Source of the DNA: CAZMGD01 sp964565705
Lineage (GTDB): Bacteria > Actinomycetota > Acidimicrobiia > Acidimicrobiales > Ilumatobacteraceae
Reading direction: 5' to 3'
Assembly: GCA_964565705.1 (NCBI GenBank)
Contig: CAZMGD010000058.1
Span: 1-25,422 of the forward strand
DNA: 25,422 nt
The position numbers and the translations under genes are program-made. Shown piece by piece: positions 1 to 7,181 of the stretch. How positions within the stretch are numbered: position 1 is the stretch's first letter; each line of letters starts with the position of its first letter. A model generated the notes under the pieces. The model saw only the letters and a list, made by a program, of their open reading frames with translations. It was not told the DNA's origin and did no database searches.

Positions 1-1056
1 GTCGGCTTCGGCGTGTGGGCGCACCACATGTTCGCCTCCGGCATCGGCCCGATCTCGGTCACCATCTTCTCGATCACCACCATGGCGATCGCCATCCCGA
101 CCGGCGTCAAGATCGTCAACTGGGTGATGACGATGTGGGGTGGCAAGCTGAAGTTCACGGCAGCGATGCACTTCGCGATCGGCCTCATCGTGTTGTTCAC
201 GATCGGCGGCCTGTCGGGTGTCACGCATGCCGTGTCGCCGTCGGACACGCAGCAGACCGACACCTATTACATCATCGCTCACATCCACTACGTGCTGTTC
301 GGTGGCGCCGTGTTCGGCCTGTTCGCCGGCTTCTACTTCTGGTTCCCGAAGGTGTTCAACCGGACGCTCGGCGAGACGCTCGGCAAGTGGAACTTCTGGT
401 TCATGGTGATCGGCATGAACCTGACGTTCGGTCCGATGCACATCCTCGGCATGCAGGGTCAGCCACGGCGGATGCAGGTGTGGACCGAGGCCCGCGCCGG
501 CGAGGGCTTCTTCAACCTCGGGTTCTGGAACCGGGTCTCGTCGGTGGGATCGTTGGTCCTCTCCGTCGGCATCTTGCTGTTCATCATCAACGTGGCGCTC
601 ACCGTCAAGCGCAAGCAGCCCGCTCCGCTCGACCCATGGGACGCCCGCACGCTCGAGTGGATGACGACGAACCCGCCGCGCGAGGAGAACTTCCCGGTGG
701 TCCCGACCATCGAGCACCTCGACGAGTTCTTCCACCGAAAGTACGCCGAAGACCCCGACACCGGCATGCTCACGCAGGTGGCCACCGCCGAGGAGGTGAT
801 GGCCGAGCTCAACGCCACGCCCGACGCCCACCTCCACCTCCCATCGCGTTCCTACTGGCCGATCGTGCTGGCGTTCGGGCTCCCGGTGATCGGCATGGGC
901 ATCATCTACAACCGCTACGTCGCGGTGTTCGGCGCCGCGATCGTGCTGTTCGGTGCCTTTGGTTGGGCGCTCGAGCCGAGCGTCGCACCCGACAGCGACT
1001 ACGAGCCCCCGAGTGAGGACAGCGCGGACACGAAGGAGCTGGCTCCCCTTGGCTGA
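1..1056 (+). CDS. ctaD: Cytochrome c oxidase subunit I, C-terminal part (5' end outside window)
   Basis: This is the C-terminal part of the haem-copper oxidase catalytic subunit, which reduces O2 to water with electrons from cytochrome c and pumps protons across the cytoplasmic membrane. The frame is open from base 1, so the start lies upstream. Visible motifs are WAHHMF, the Cu_B histidine pair, and AHIHYVLFGG, which carries the haem a3 and haem a histidines. Both are followed by the usual hydrophobic helices. About 140 residues continue after the last core helix: a charged stretch, then one or two more hydrophobic segments (PIVLAFGLPVIGMGIIY and a following one), then an acidic tail. The stop overlaps the ctaE start by 8 nt. 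The family call is certain; the extension resembles the long tails of caa3-type subunits, which is inference. Confidence 0.96.
   Translation, partial: VGFGVWAHHMFASGIGPISVTIFSITTMAIAIPTGVKIVNWVMTMWGGKLKFTAAMHFAIGLIVLFTIGGLSGVTHAVSPSDTQQTDTYYIIAHIHYVLFGGAVFGLFAGFYFWFPKVFNRTLGETLGKWNFWFMVIGMNLTFGPMHILGMQGQPRRMQVWTEARAGEGFFNLGFWNRVSSVGSLVLSVGILLFIINVALTVKRKQPAPLDPWDARTLEWMTTNPPREENFPVVPTIEHLDEFFHRKYAEDPDTGMLTQVATAEEVMAELNATPDAHLHLPSRSYWPIVLAFGLPVIGMGIIYNRYVAVFGAAIVLFGAFGWALEPSVAPDSDYEPPSEDSADTKELAPLG
1032..1038 (+). promoter_or_regulatory. Ribosome binding site deciding the TTG start of ctaE
   Basis: GAAGGAG lies 10 nt upstream of a TTG at 1049, inside the 3' end of ctaD. It is the only strong Shine-Dalgarno match near the subunit III start. 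It argues for TTG over an earlier in-frame start at 953, which would add about 32 residues unlike the family. Confidence 0.75.
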
Positions 1057-1717
1057 CACCACACTCACTGCGGTCGCGGCCGACGAGCACGCCGGGGTCG
1101 TGTCCCACGACGACATCCACGACGACGGCCATGATGCCCACGGCGGGCATCCGGTCACCACGACCGGGCTGTCCAACAACAAGCTCGGGATGTGGATGTT
1201 CCTCGGGTCGGAGTGCCTGCTGTTCGGTGGGTTGATCTCGACCTACATGCTGTATCGAGGCCGGATCGGCGACGGCCCCGCACCTGACCAGATCTACGAC
1301 ATCCCGTTCACCTCGGTCAGCTCGTTCGTGCTGCTGATGAGCTCGCTGACGATGGTGCTCGCGGTGTCAGCGGCCAAGCGCGGCGACGACCGGCACACCA
1401 GCCTGTGGCTGGTCATCACCGCCCTCCTCGGCACCACCTTCGTCAGCGGCCAGATCTACGAGTTCACCGCGTTCTACCGAGAGGGCCTCGGCTACACGAC
1501 GAGCCTGTTCGGCTCGAGCTTCTACACGCTCACCGGTTTCCACGGCGTCCACGTGTCGGTCGGCATCATCATGCTGCTGTCGCTGATGGTGATGCTCAAG
1601 CGCAACAAGATCTCCGGCGACCGGGCCGAGACCGTCGAGCTGATCGGCCTCTACTGGCACTTCGTCGACATCGTGTGGATCATCATCTTCACCCTCGTCT
1701 ACCTGATCCCGAGCTGA
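1049..1717 (+). CDS. ctaE: Cytochrome c oxidase subunit III
   Basis: This 222-residue membrane subunit stabilises the subunit I core of the aa3/caa3 oxidase. A His/Asp-rich N-terminal tail of about 40 residues precedes five hydrophobic helices. The first helix begins KLGMWMFLGSE, typical of the short five-helix bacterial subunit III, and GFHGVHV is the usual late-helix motif. The C-terminus, WHFVDIVWIIIFTLVYL, is a hallmark of the family. The TTG start at 1049 is chosen for its Shine-Dalgarno and its 8-nt overlap with ctaD, which implies co-transcription and probably translational coupling. The next gene begins 7 nt after the stop. Confidence 0.95.
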   Translation: MADTTLTAVAADEHAGVVSHDDIHDDGHDAHGGHPVTTTGLSNNKLGMWMFLGSECLLFGGLISTYMLYRGRIGDGPAPDQIYDIPFTSVSSFVLLMSSLTMVLAVSAAKRGDDRHTSLWLVITALLGTTFVSGQIYEFTAFYREGLGYTTSLFGSSFYTLTGFHGVHVSVGIIMLLSLMVMLKRNKISGDRAETVELIGLYWHFVDIVWIIIFTLVYLIPS

Positions 1718-1724
1718 CACGACC

Positions 1725-2057
1725 ATGACCACGGCATCCGAACACGTCGAAGAGCTCCCCGGCGTCATCGAGGACGACGAGCACGAGAAGCACTTCTCCG
1801 ACGGTCAGTACGTCATCGTCGCCCTGGTGCTCGCGGTCCTGACTGCCATCGAGGTGTCCACCTACTACGTCGACTTCGGGCCGCTGATGATGCCGGTGCT
1901 CATCGTCTTGATGATCATCAAGTTCTTCACCGTCGTCGCCTACTTCATGCACCTGAAGTTCGACAACAAGCTGTTCAGCATGCTCTTCTACACCGGCTTG
2001 TTCCTCGCCGTCGGCGTGTACTGCGGCGCCCTCGCCACGTTCAAGTTCTTCATGTGA
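1725..2057 (+). CDS. ctaF: Cytochrome c oxidase subunit IV (prokaryotic COX4 type)
   Basis: A 110-residue protein with an acidic N-terminus of about 30 residues and three hydrophobic segments. The segment IKFFTVVAYFMHLKFD, with its conserved MHL, is the signature of the bacterial subunit IV / caa3 CtaF family, a small accessory subunit of the oxidase. Length and position directly after subunit III fit the family. It starts 7 nt after ctaE with an ATG and only a weak purine stretch upstream, so re-initiation from ctaE is likely. The 120 nt downstream hold an inverted repeat and the ctaG promoter. Confidence 0.92.
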   Translation: MTTASEHVEELPGVIEDDEHEKHFSDGQYVIVALVLAVLTAIEVSTYYVDFGPLMMPVLIVLMIIKFFTVVAYFMHLKFDNKLFSMLFYTGLFLAVGVYCGALATFKFFM

Positions 2058-2073
2058 CGACTCACCGCCCGCC

Positions 2074-2130
2074 GGTGTCAGAAGCACCGGCCGTCGGTCC
2101 TGGTGAGGGGACGTTCCTGGTTCTGACACC
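2074..2130 (+). repeat. Inverted repeat between ctaF and ctaG (possible terminator or operator)
   Basis: GGTGTCAGAA at 2074-2083 is matched perfectly by TTCTGACACC at 2121-2130, giving a 10-bp stem around 37 nt that could hold a smaller inner hairpin. No T-run follows, so a classical intrinsic terminator is not supported. It lies just after the ctaF stop and ends 35 nt before the proposed ctaG -10 box. It could end the ctaDEF message or bind a dimeric regulator; the sequence does not decide. Confidence 0.55.
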
Positions 2131-2164
2131 TCGTGTCCGCTGGGACGCCGCGCCCGCGCGGGCG

Positions 2165-2170
2165 TAGCGT
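2165..2170 (+). promoter_or_regulatory. Leaderless -10 box of ctaG
   Basis: TAGCGT ends 7 nt before the GTG at 2178. The spacing puts the transcript start at or next to that codon, as in the other leaderless promoters in this window. Confidence 0.6.
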
Positions 2171-2177
2171 GGTGGTC

Positions 2178-3071
2178 GTGCTCGCCGTGAACCCATGGGC
2201 GTGGCAGCCCCACGCCGAGGTGTGGCTGCTGGTCGCGTTCTTGATCGGCGCCTACGTCTACATGGTTCGGGTGATCGGGCCGACCGCGGTGCCCGCTGGT
2301 CAACCGGTCGTGACCCGCCGCCAGGTCGCCTGGTTCGTCGGCGCGATCCTCATGTTGTGGGCATCGAGCGACTGGCCGATCCATGACATCGGCGAGAAGT
2401 ACCTCTACTCGGCGCACATGCTGCAGCACATGATGCTCTCCTACTTCCTGCCCCCCATGGTGCTCTTGGCGACGCCGGAATGGCTGCTGCGGGTGCTGAT
2501 CGGCAACGGGCGGCTCTACTCCGTGCTGCGCTGGCTGTGTCACCCCGTGGTCGCAGCCGTGGCCTTCAACGTCACGGTCATGATCACCCACATCCCCGGT
2601 GTCGTGAACCACAGCGTGCAGAGCGCGGTGCTGCACTACTCCTTGCACGTGCTCGTCGTGTCCATGGGCCTGCTCATGTGGATGCCGGTGATCGGGCCGT
2701 TCCCGGAGCTGCGCCTCGGGGACGTGGGAAAGATGATCTACCTCTTCGCCCAGTCGATCGTGCCCACCGTGCCCGCCGGGTGGCTGGTGTTCGCCGAGGG
2801 TGCCGTCTACAAGGTGTACGACATCCCGACCCGGGTGTGGGGGCTCAGCGTGCAGGAGGATCAGCAGATCGCCGGCGCGATCATGAAGACCGGCGGCTCG
2901 ATCTTCCTCTGGACCGTCATCGGCGTCATCTTCTTCAAGTCGCTGAACAAGCAGTTCCGCCGCGAGAACAACGACCACGCCTACCGCCGCGACGTGCTGA
3001 CCTACGACGAGGTCGCCGAGGAGTTCGACCGCACCCAACCCGCGGCCGACCCTCACGCGTCACCGCACTGA
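2178..3071 (+). CDS. ctaG: Cytochrome c oxidase assembly factor CtaG (caa3 type)
   Basis: An integral membrane protein of about 297 residues in the caa3_CtaG family, needed for maturation of caa3-type oxidase and thought to act in copper-centre assembly. It shows seven or so hydrophobic segments, the conserved SDWPIHDIGEKYLYSAHM stretch and HMLQHM, both rich in possible metal-binding His/Met residues. The frame is open to a GTG at 2133, and GTG codons also lie at 2169, 2172 and 2187. GTG 2178 is preferred because it sits 7 nt after a TAGCGT box and leaves the mature family N-terminus (AVNPWAWQPH). The gene follows ctaDEF on the same strand but appears to have its own promoter. Its end faces the ABC exporter genes across a repeat-rich spacer. 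Confidence 0.88.
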   Translation: MLAVNPWAWQPHAEVWLLVAFLIGAYVYMVRVIGPTAVPAGQPVVTRRQVAWFVGAILMLWASSDWPIHDIGEKYLYSAHMLQHMMLSYFLPPMVLLATPEWLLRVLIGNGRLYSVLRWLCHPVVAAVAFNVTVMITHIPGVVNHSVQSAVLHYSLHVLVVSMGLLMWMPVIGPFPELRLGDVGKMIYLFAQSIVPTVPAGWLVFAEGAVYKVYDIPTRVWGLSVQEDQQIAGAIMKTGGSIFLWTVIGVIFFKSLNKQFRRENNDHAYRRDVLTYDEVAEEFDRTQPAADPHASPH

Positions 3072-3093
3072 GTGGCTCTGTACTGAGTGGCTC
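3067..3093 (+). repeat. Two tandem copies of a 12-bp direct repeat at the ctaG stop
   Basis: ACTGAGTGGCTC occurs at 3067-3078 and again at 3082-3093, a 15-nt period. The first copy contains the ctaG TGA stop; the second carries a TGA in the same frame. It looks like a small local duplication at the gene end. Confidence 0.7.
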
Positions 3094-3212
3094 GCTGCGC
3101 TCGCTGGCGGCGCCTGAGCGCGCCGAGCGGGGCTCGCTTCGCTCGCAGGGATTCGGCTGCGGCGCCGGTTCGTGGCGGTGCTCGCTGTGTTCGGGTTGCT
3201 CGCTGCGCTCGC
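3090..3212. repeat. Four GCTCGCTNCGCTCGC-type repeats in the convergent spacer
   Basis: GCTCGCTGCGCTCGC occurs at 3090-3104 and 3198-3212. A one-base variant, GCTCGCTTCGCTCGC, is at 3132-3146 and a degenerate copy at 3180-3194. Each unit is internally repetitive (GCTCGC twice). Around the second copy, CGAGC-GGG-GCTCG can fold as a short hairpin. The copies fill the 175-nt gap between the convergent ctaG and ABC permease genes, which otherwise holds no gene. A REP-like element or bidirectional termination role is possible but unproven. Confidence 0.65.
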
Positions 3213-3246
3213 GAGGCCTCGGCGCCGGTCACCACGCCGTTGCGTG

Positions 3247-3972
3247 TCATTCCCAGCGGAACAGCAGCGTGGCGGCGATCGGTAACACGATCGCCCAGGC
3301 CAGGAGGATCAGCCAGCTCGTGCCGGGTTGGTCGCCGGCGCCGCTGAGCGCTTCGCGCAGCACGTCGGCGAGAGCACCCGAGGGCAGCAGGCGGGCCACG
3401 GCGCGGATGCCGGCGGGCAGCTCGCTGAAGGGGATCACCATGCCGCCGAGCAGCAGCAGCACGAGGTAGATGCCGTTTTGGGCGGCGAGGTTGACCTCGG
3501 CGCGCAACCGTCCGGCGATCAACAGGCCTGCTCCGGCGAACGCGATCGTGCCGACCACGACCGCTGCGGCAGCCTCGGCCCAGTTCGCGTCGTCGGGACG
3601 CCATCCCAGCGCGAAGGACACCAGTACGAGCGCGACGAGCTGCACGATCTCGACGACGGTCACCGATGCGATCTTGGCGGCGAGCCACCGGCCACGACCG
3701 AGGGGCGTGGCCCCCAAGCGCTTGAGCACCTTGTAGCTGCGTTCGAACCCGGTGCCGATGCCGAGGCTGACCATCGCCGTCGACATCACGGCGAGCGCGA
3801 GGATGCCCGGCGCCAGGAAGTCGATCGGCTCGTCGGTGCCCGTCGGCAGCACGTCGACGAGGCTGAAGAACACGAGCAGGCCGACCGGGATGGCGATGAT
3901 CAGGAGCAGCTGCTCGCCGTTGCGACTGAGCAGCTGCAGCTCGGCCCGGAGCTGGGCCCGGAACGCCTTCAC
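3247..3972 (-). CDS. ABC-2 type transporter permease
   Basis: A 241-residue membrane protein with about six hydrophobic segments, matching the ABC-2 permease family (DrrB/NodJ-like). These permeases pair with one ATPase to export drugs, lipids or polysaccharides. A short N-terminal cytoplasmic stretch (FRAQLRAELQLLSRNGEQ) leads into the first helix. The conserved region ERSYKVLKRLGATPLGR, before the third helix, is typical of the family's coupling region. A later segment, LLLLGGMVIPFSELP, also matches. The GTG start at 3972 overlaps the ATPase stop as GTGA, so the two are translationally coupled. The substrate cannot be read from the sequence. Confidence 0.9.
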   Translation of the reverse strand: MKAFRAQLRAELQLLSRNGEQLLLIIAIPVGLLVFFSLVDVLPTGTDEPIDFLAPGILALAVMSTAMVSLGIGTGFERSYKVLKRLGATPLGRGRWLAAKIASVTVVEIVQLVALVLVSFALGWRPDDANWAEAAAAVVVGTIAFAGAGLLIAGRLRAEVNLAAQNGIYLVLLLLGGMVIPFSELPAGIRAVARLLPSGALADVLREALSGAGDQPGTSWLILLAWAIVLPIAATLLFRWE

Positions 3973-4865
3973 GCATCACCGCCGGTGAGCCGAAGGAACA
4001 CGTCCTCGAGGCTCACCGCGCCGGCTCGCAGGTCGATGACCTCGACGTCTGCGGCTTGCAGCCACGCCGACACGGTCGCCAACGCCGCGGGTGGGGGATC
4101 GTCGACCACGTACTCGCCCGGAGCAGACAACCGGGCGGGAGCGCCCGCCGTCGCCGCCAAGGCGGCGAGATCGAGCTCCCCGTGGACCCGCACTCGCAGC
4201 TCGCGACGCCCGCCGCGGAGCTCGTCGAGCGTGCCGTCGGCGACCACCCGGCCGTGGTCGAACACGACGACCCGATCGGCCACGCGCTGCACCTCGTCGA
4301 GCTCGTGGGTCGCGAGCACCACGGCGCAGCCCGAGGCGGCGAGTTCGGCCAGGATCGAGCGGATCGACGCCCGGCCGCCGACGTCCACGCCGGACGTCGG
4401 TTCGTCGAGGAACGCGACCTCGGGCCGGGCGGCGAGGGCGAGGGCGAGCGACAAGCGCTGCTTCTCGCCGCCGGACAGCCGCCGCCAGGCGGCTCCGACC
4501 CGGTCGCTCAGGCCGACGAGCTCGACGAGCTCACGCCAGTCGGCGCCGCGGTCGTAGAGGTCGCAGTAGAGCCGGGCCATGTCACCGACCCGGGCGCTCG
4601 GGTACACCCCGCCGTCCTGGAGCATGACGCCCATGCTCGCGGCGAGCTGGCGCTGGTCGCGGGAAGGGTCCAGCCCGAGCACGCGCACGGTCCCGACACT
4701 CGGCTGCCGGTATCCCTCACAGACCTCGATCGTGCTCGTCTTGCCTGCCCCGTTGGGCCCGAGCACGGCGGTGATCGCGCCGGCCTCGGCGGTGAAGCTG
4801 ACCCCGGCGACAGCCGCCAGCGAGCCGTAGTGCACCTCGAGCGCGTCGACCTCCACCGCTGGCAC
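3969..4865 (-). CDS. ABC transporter ATP-binding protein (DrrA-like)
   Basis: A 298-residue ATPase subunit of a two-gene exporter. Walker A is GPNGAGKT (residues 36-43), the Q-loop is Q83, the signature LSGGE is at 130-134, Walker B with the catalytic Glu is FLDEP (152-156), and the H-loop is ATHEL (His187). After about residue 200 comes a C-terminal domain of roughly 95 residues, as in DrrA/CcmA-type drug-export ATPases. The VCEGYRQP stretch after Walker A is also usual in that subgroup. The GTG start at 4865 is supported by a leaderless -10 box. It forms an operon with the permease through a GTGA overlap. The substrate is unknown; resistance or lipid export would be a guess. Confidence 0.93.
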   Translation of the reverse strand: MPAVEVDALEVHYGSLAAVAGVSFTAEAGAITAVLGPNGAGKTSTIEVCEGYRQPSVGTVRVLGLDPSRDQRQLAASMGVMLQDGGVYPSARVGDMARLYCDLYDRGADWRELVELVGLSDRVGAAWRRLSGGEKQRLSLALALAARPEVAFLDEPTSGVDVGGRASIRSILAELAASGCAVVLATHELDEVQRVADRVVVFDHGRVVADGTLDELRGGRRELRVRVHGELDLAALAATAGAPARLSAPGEYVVDDPPPAALATVSAWLQAADVEVIDLRAGAVSLEDVFLRLTGGDA

Positions 4866-4873
4866 GGCACCGG

Positions 4874-4879
4874 ACGCTA
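4874..4879 (-). promoter_or_regulatory. Leaderless -10 box of the ABC exporter operon
   Basis: On the minus strand TAGCGT ends 8 nt before the GTG start at 4865, with no Shine-Dalgarno between. Confidence 0.6.
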
Positions 4880-4917
4880 CGCCCGTCGCCCCTCAGCACC
4901 CAACCCACGCGTTCCTA

Positions 4918-4952
4918 CCGCCGTGCTGCGCCCCGTCGGGGCAGCACGGCGG
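4918..4952 (-). terminator. Hairpin after the SDR gene (putative terminator)
   Basis: CCGCCGTGCTGC and GCAGCACGGCGG form a perfect 12-bp stem, with further C/G pairing inside the loop. It begins 12 nt beyond the SDR stop codon and precedes the ABC operon promoter. No T-run follows on the minus strand, so it would be an I-shaped, U-poor terminator of the type common in high-GC actinobacteria. Confidence 0.6.
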
Positions 4953-4964
4953 CAGCAGTCCGGA

Positions 4965-5780
4965 TCAGCGGTTGCAGGTGCCGAGGTCGACGCGGAGCTG
5001 GGAGCCGGTGACCATCCGCGAGTCGTCGCTGGCGAGGTAGGCGATCGTCGCTGACACCTCGGCAGGTTCCATCATCGGATGCGGCAGGGTGTTCATGAAG
5101 ATCGGCCCGAGCGTCTCGGCCTTGGCGCTGATGAGGTCCATCAGGGCGGGCACGTCGCCCATCGCGGTCAGGACGCCGGCGGGGTGCACGCTGTTGACGC
5201 GGATGTCGTACTCGCCGAGCTCGTTGGCGAGCGCCTTGGCGAGCCCGGTCACGCCGTGCTTGGCGGCGGTGTAGCCGAGCGTGAACGGCTGACCCTTGAT
5301 GCCCGCGCTGGAGCTGATGAGGATGATCGAGCCACCGCGGCCCTGGCGGATCATGTGTGGTGCGGTGGCCTTCACCGTGAAGAACGTGCCGGTGAGGTTG
5401 GTGTCGAGCACGGCCTGCCATTGCTCGGCGGTCGTGTCCTCGAGCATCGCCCAGGCGAGGATACCGGCGTTGGCGACGACCACATCGATGCCGCCGAGCG
5501 CGTCGACCGTCTCTTGGGCGAAGCTCTCGAGCGCAGCGAGATCGCGCACGTCGACCCGGCGCGACACGACCTTGGTACCGAGGCCGAGGGCCTCGATCTG
5601 GCTCACCGTCTCTGCCAGATCGTCCGGTGTGGACGGGCGGACGCCGTTCTCGGGCACGGGCCCGCAGATGTCGCTGATCGCCAGGTTGGCGCCCTCGCTG
5701 GCGAGCCGGAGGGCGTGCGAGCGCCCCTGACCGCGAGCTGCTCCTGTGATGAACGCGACCTTGCCTTCGAGTCGTTGCAC
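4965..5780 (-). CDS. Mycofactocin-coupled SDR family oxidoreductase
   Basis: A 271-residue short-chain dehydrogenase/reductase. The Rossmann motif is TGAARGQGRSHALRLA (12-27), the structural NAG is at 104-106, the catalytic serine is in ISSSAG, and the YxxxK pair is Tyr170/Lys174. The sequence around SHALRLA, and an insertion after SDIC (residues 37-39 onward) before DDLAETV, match the subfamily linked to the peptide redox cofactor mycofactocin. Those enzymes hold their NAD tightly and pass electrons to mycofactocin instead of exchanging NAD. No mycofactocin biosynthesis genes lie in this window. The GTG start at 5780 follows a G-rich stretch (GGGGGAA). A minus-strand TACGGT at 5819-5824 could be its -10 box. 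The substrate, probably an alcohol, is unknown. Confidence 0.85.
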   Translation of the reverse strand: MQRLEGKVAFITGAARGQGRSHALRLASEGANLAISDICGPVPENGVRPSTPDDLAETVSQIEALGLGTKVVSRRVDVRDLAALESFAQETVDALGGIDVVVANAGILAWAMLEDTTAEQWQAVLDTNLTGTFFTVKATAPHMIRQGRGGSIILISSSAGIKGQPFTLGYTAAKHGVTGLAKALANELGEYDIRVNSVHPAGVLTAMGDVPALMDLISAKAETLGPIFMNTLPHPMMEPAEVSATIAYLASDDSRMVTGSQLRVDLGTCNR

Positions 5781-5867
5781 GATTCCCCCATTTCAACGAA
5801 TGATGTGCCGACGCGGGCACCGTAGCCGACCGGCGAAAGCGGACTCGGGCCGAACCGGCTCGGCCAG

Positions 5868-5873
5868 TAGCCT
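5868..5873 (+). promoter_or_regulatory. Leaderless -10 box of serS
   Basis: TAGCCT ends 9 nt before the GTG start at 5883, and there is no Shine-Dalgarno between them. Spacing is at the long end for the window. Confidence 0.55.
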
Positions 5874-5882
5874 CGACACGCT

Positions 5883-7181
5883 GTGATCGACGTCCGCCTG
5901 CTCCGAACCGATCTCGACGCCGTCAGCGCGGCGCTCGCCCGCCGCCACACGCCGGGCCTGCTCGATCAGTTGGCGGCCGCGGTCGCGCTCGATCAACGGT
6001 TTCGCGACCTGACAGCTCGACGCGATGACCTCCGCCGCGACGTCAACGACCTGTCGAAACGGGTCGGCATGTTGCGCCGCGAGGGCAACGTCGCTGAGGC
6101 CGAGACGCTCCAGGAGCGCTCGCGGTTGCTCGGTGACGACGAGCGGACGCTCGCCACCGAGCACGACGTGGTCAGCGCCGAGTTGCGCGAGGTGCTACTG
6201 CGCATCCCCAACCTTCCCCACCCCGACGCGCCCGACGGTGAGGGCGACGCGGACAACCCGGTCGTCAAGGGCCCTGTCAACATGCCCGCCGCGTGGACCG
6301 AGCACCAGCGCGTGCCGCACTGGGAGATCGGCGAGCAGCTCGGCGTGCTCGACAACGAGCGTGCGGTGAAGATCACCGGGGCGATGTTCACGATGCAGCG
6401 TGGCCTCGGCGCGACGCTGGCTCGCGCGTTGTGCCAGCTCGCGCTCGACCGTAACGCCGACGCGTTCGAGGAGGTCCGCCCGCCGACGCTCGTGTCGACG
6501 GCGACGCTCACCGCGACTGGCCACCTCCCCAAGTTCGCCGACGACGCGTTCTTCGTCGACCGCGACGACATGTGGCTGATCCCGACGGCGGAGGTGCCGT
6601 TGACGTCGCTGCACGCCGGCGAGATCCTGGCCGAGGCCGAGCTGCCGTCGCGCGTGATGGCCTACACCCCGTGCTACCGCCGGGAGGCCGGCTCGGCAGG
6701 GCGTGACACGCGGGGCATGCTCCGTTCGCACGAGTTCGACAAGGTCGAGATCCTCGCCGTGTCGACGCCCGAGCAGGCACCCGACCTGCTCGAAGAGCTC
6801 GTGGCACGGGCCGAGGGCACGATCGCCGCGCTGGGGCTGACCTACCGTGTCATCGAGATCTGCACGGGTGACATGGGTCAGAGCCATCACCGCAGCTTCG
6901 ACATCGAGGTCTACGCCCCGGGCTGTGATCAGTGGCTCGAAGTCTCCTCGGTCAGCTGGTTCAGTGATTACCAGGCTCGCCGCGCCGACATCCGCCTGCG
7001 GCGCACCGGCGCCAAGGGCTCGGAGATCGCCCACACCCTGAACGGGTCGGCGCTCGCCGTGCCGCGCGTGTGGGCCGCGATCATGGAGACGTACCGCCAG
7101 CCCGACGGCACGGTCGCGATCCCCGAGGTGCTGCAGCCGTACATGCGCGGTGCCACCGTGATCGGCGCGCCGGGCTCATGA
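5883..7181 (+). CDS. serS: Seryl-tRNA synthetase
   Basis: A class II aminoacyl-tRNA synthetase of 432 residues that charges tRNA-Ser (and tRNA-Sec where present). The N-terminus (about residues 25-105) is rich in Arg, Glu and Leu, as in the long antiparallel coiled-coil arm that grips the tRNA. Class II motif 2 is seen as RREAGSAGRDTRGMLR around residue 265. The serine-site region EVSSVSWFSDYQARR lies around 352, where many homologues have SSCSNC. Motif 3 lies near NGSALAVPR, before the C-terminal IPEVLQPYM. Length is normal. The stop overlaps the pdxH start as ATGA, so the two are co-expressed. Confidence 0.97.
   Translation: MIDVRLLRTDLDAVSAALARRHTPGLLDQLAAAVALDQRFRDLTARRDDLRRDVNDLSKRVGMLRREGNVAEAETLQERSRLLGDDERTLATEHDVVSAELREVLLRIPNLPHPDAPDGEGDADNPVVKGPVNMPAAWTEHQRVPHWEIGEQLGVLDNERAVKITGAMFTMQRGLGATLARALCQLALDRNADAFEEVRPPTLVSTATLTATGHLPKFADDAFFVDRDDMWLIPTAEVPLTSLHAGEILAEAELPSRVMAYTPCYRREAGSAGRDTRGMLRSHEFDKVEILAVSTPEQAPDLLEELVARAEGTIAALGLTYRVIEICTGDMGQSHHRSFDIEVYAPGCDQWLEVSSVSWFSDYQARRADIRLRRTGAKGSEIAHTLNGSALAVPRVWAAIMETYRQPDGTVAIPEVLQPYMRGATVIGAPGS

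Noticed and set aside
2074..2130. ctaF-ctaG inverted repeat considered as ends of a small mobile element
   Set aside because: No target-site duplication and no internal coding; both arms lie within a 57-nt stretch.
1689..3056. A 455-codon open frame antisense to ctaF and ctaG
   Set aside because: His/Asp/Val-rich translation mirrors the codon pattern of the sense genes, which carry clear family motifs.
3090..3212. GCTCGC repeats considered as a CRISPR array
   Set aside because: Units are 15 nt, spacing is irregular (42, 48 and 18 nt), one copy is degenerate and no cas gene is present.
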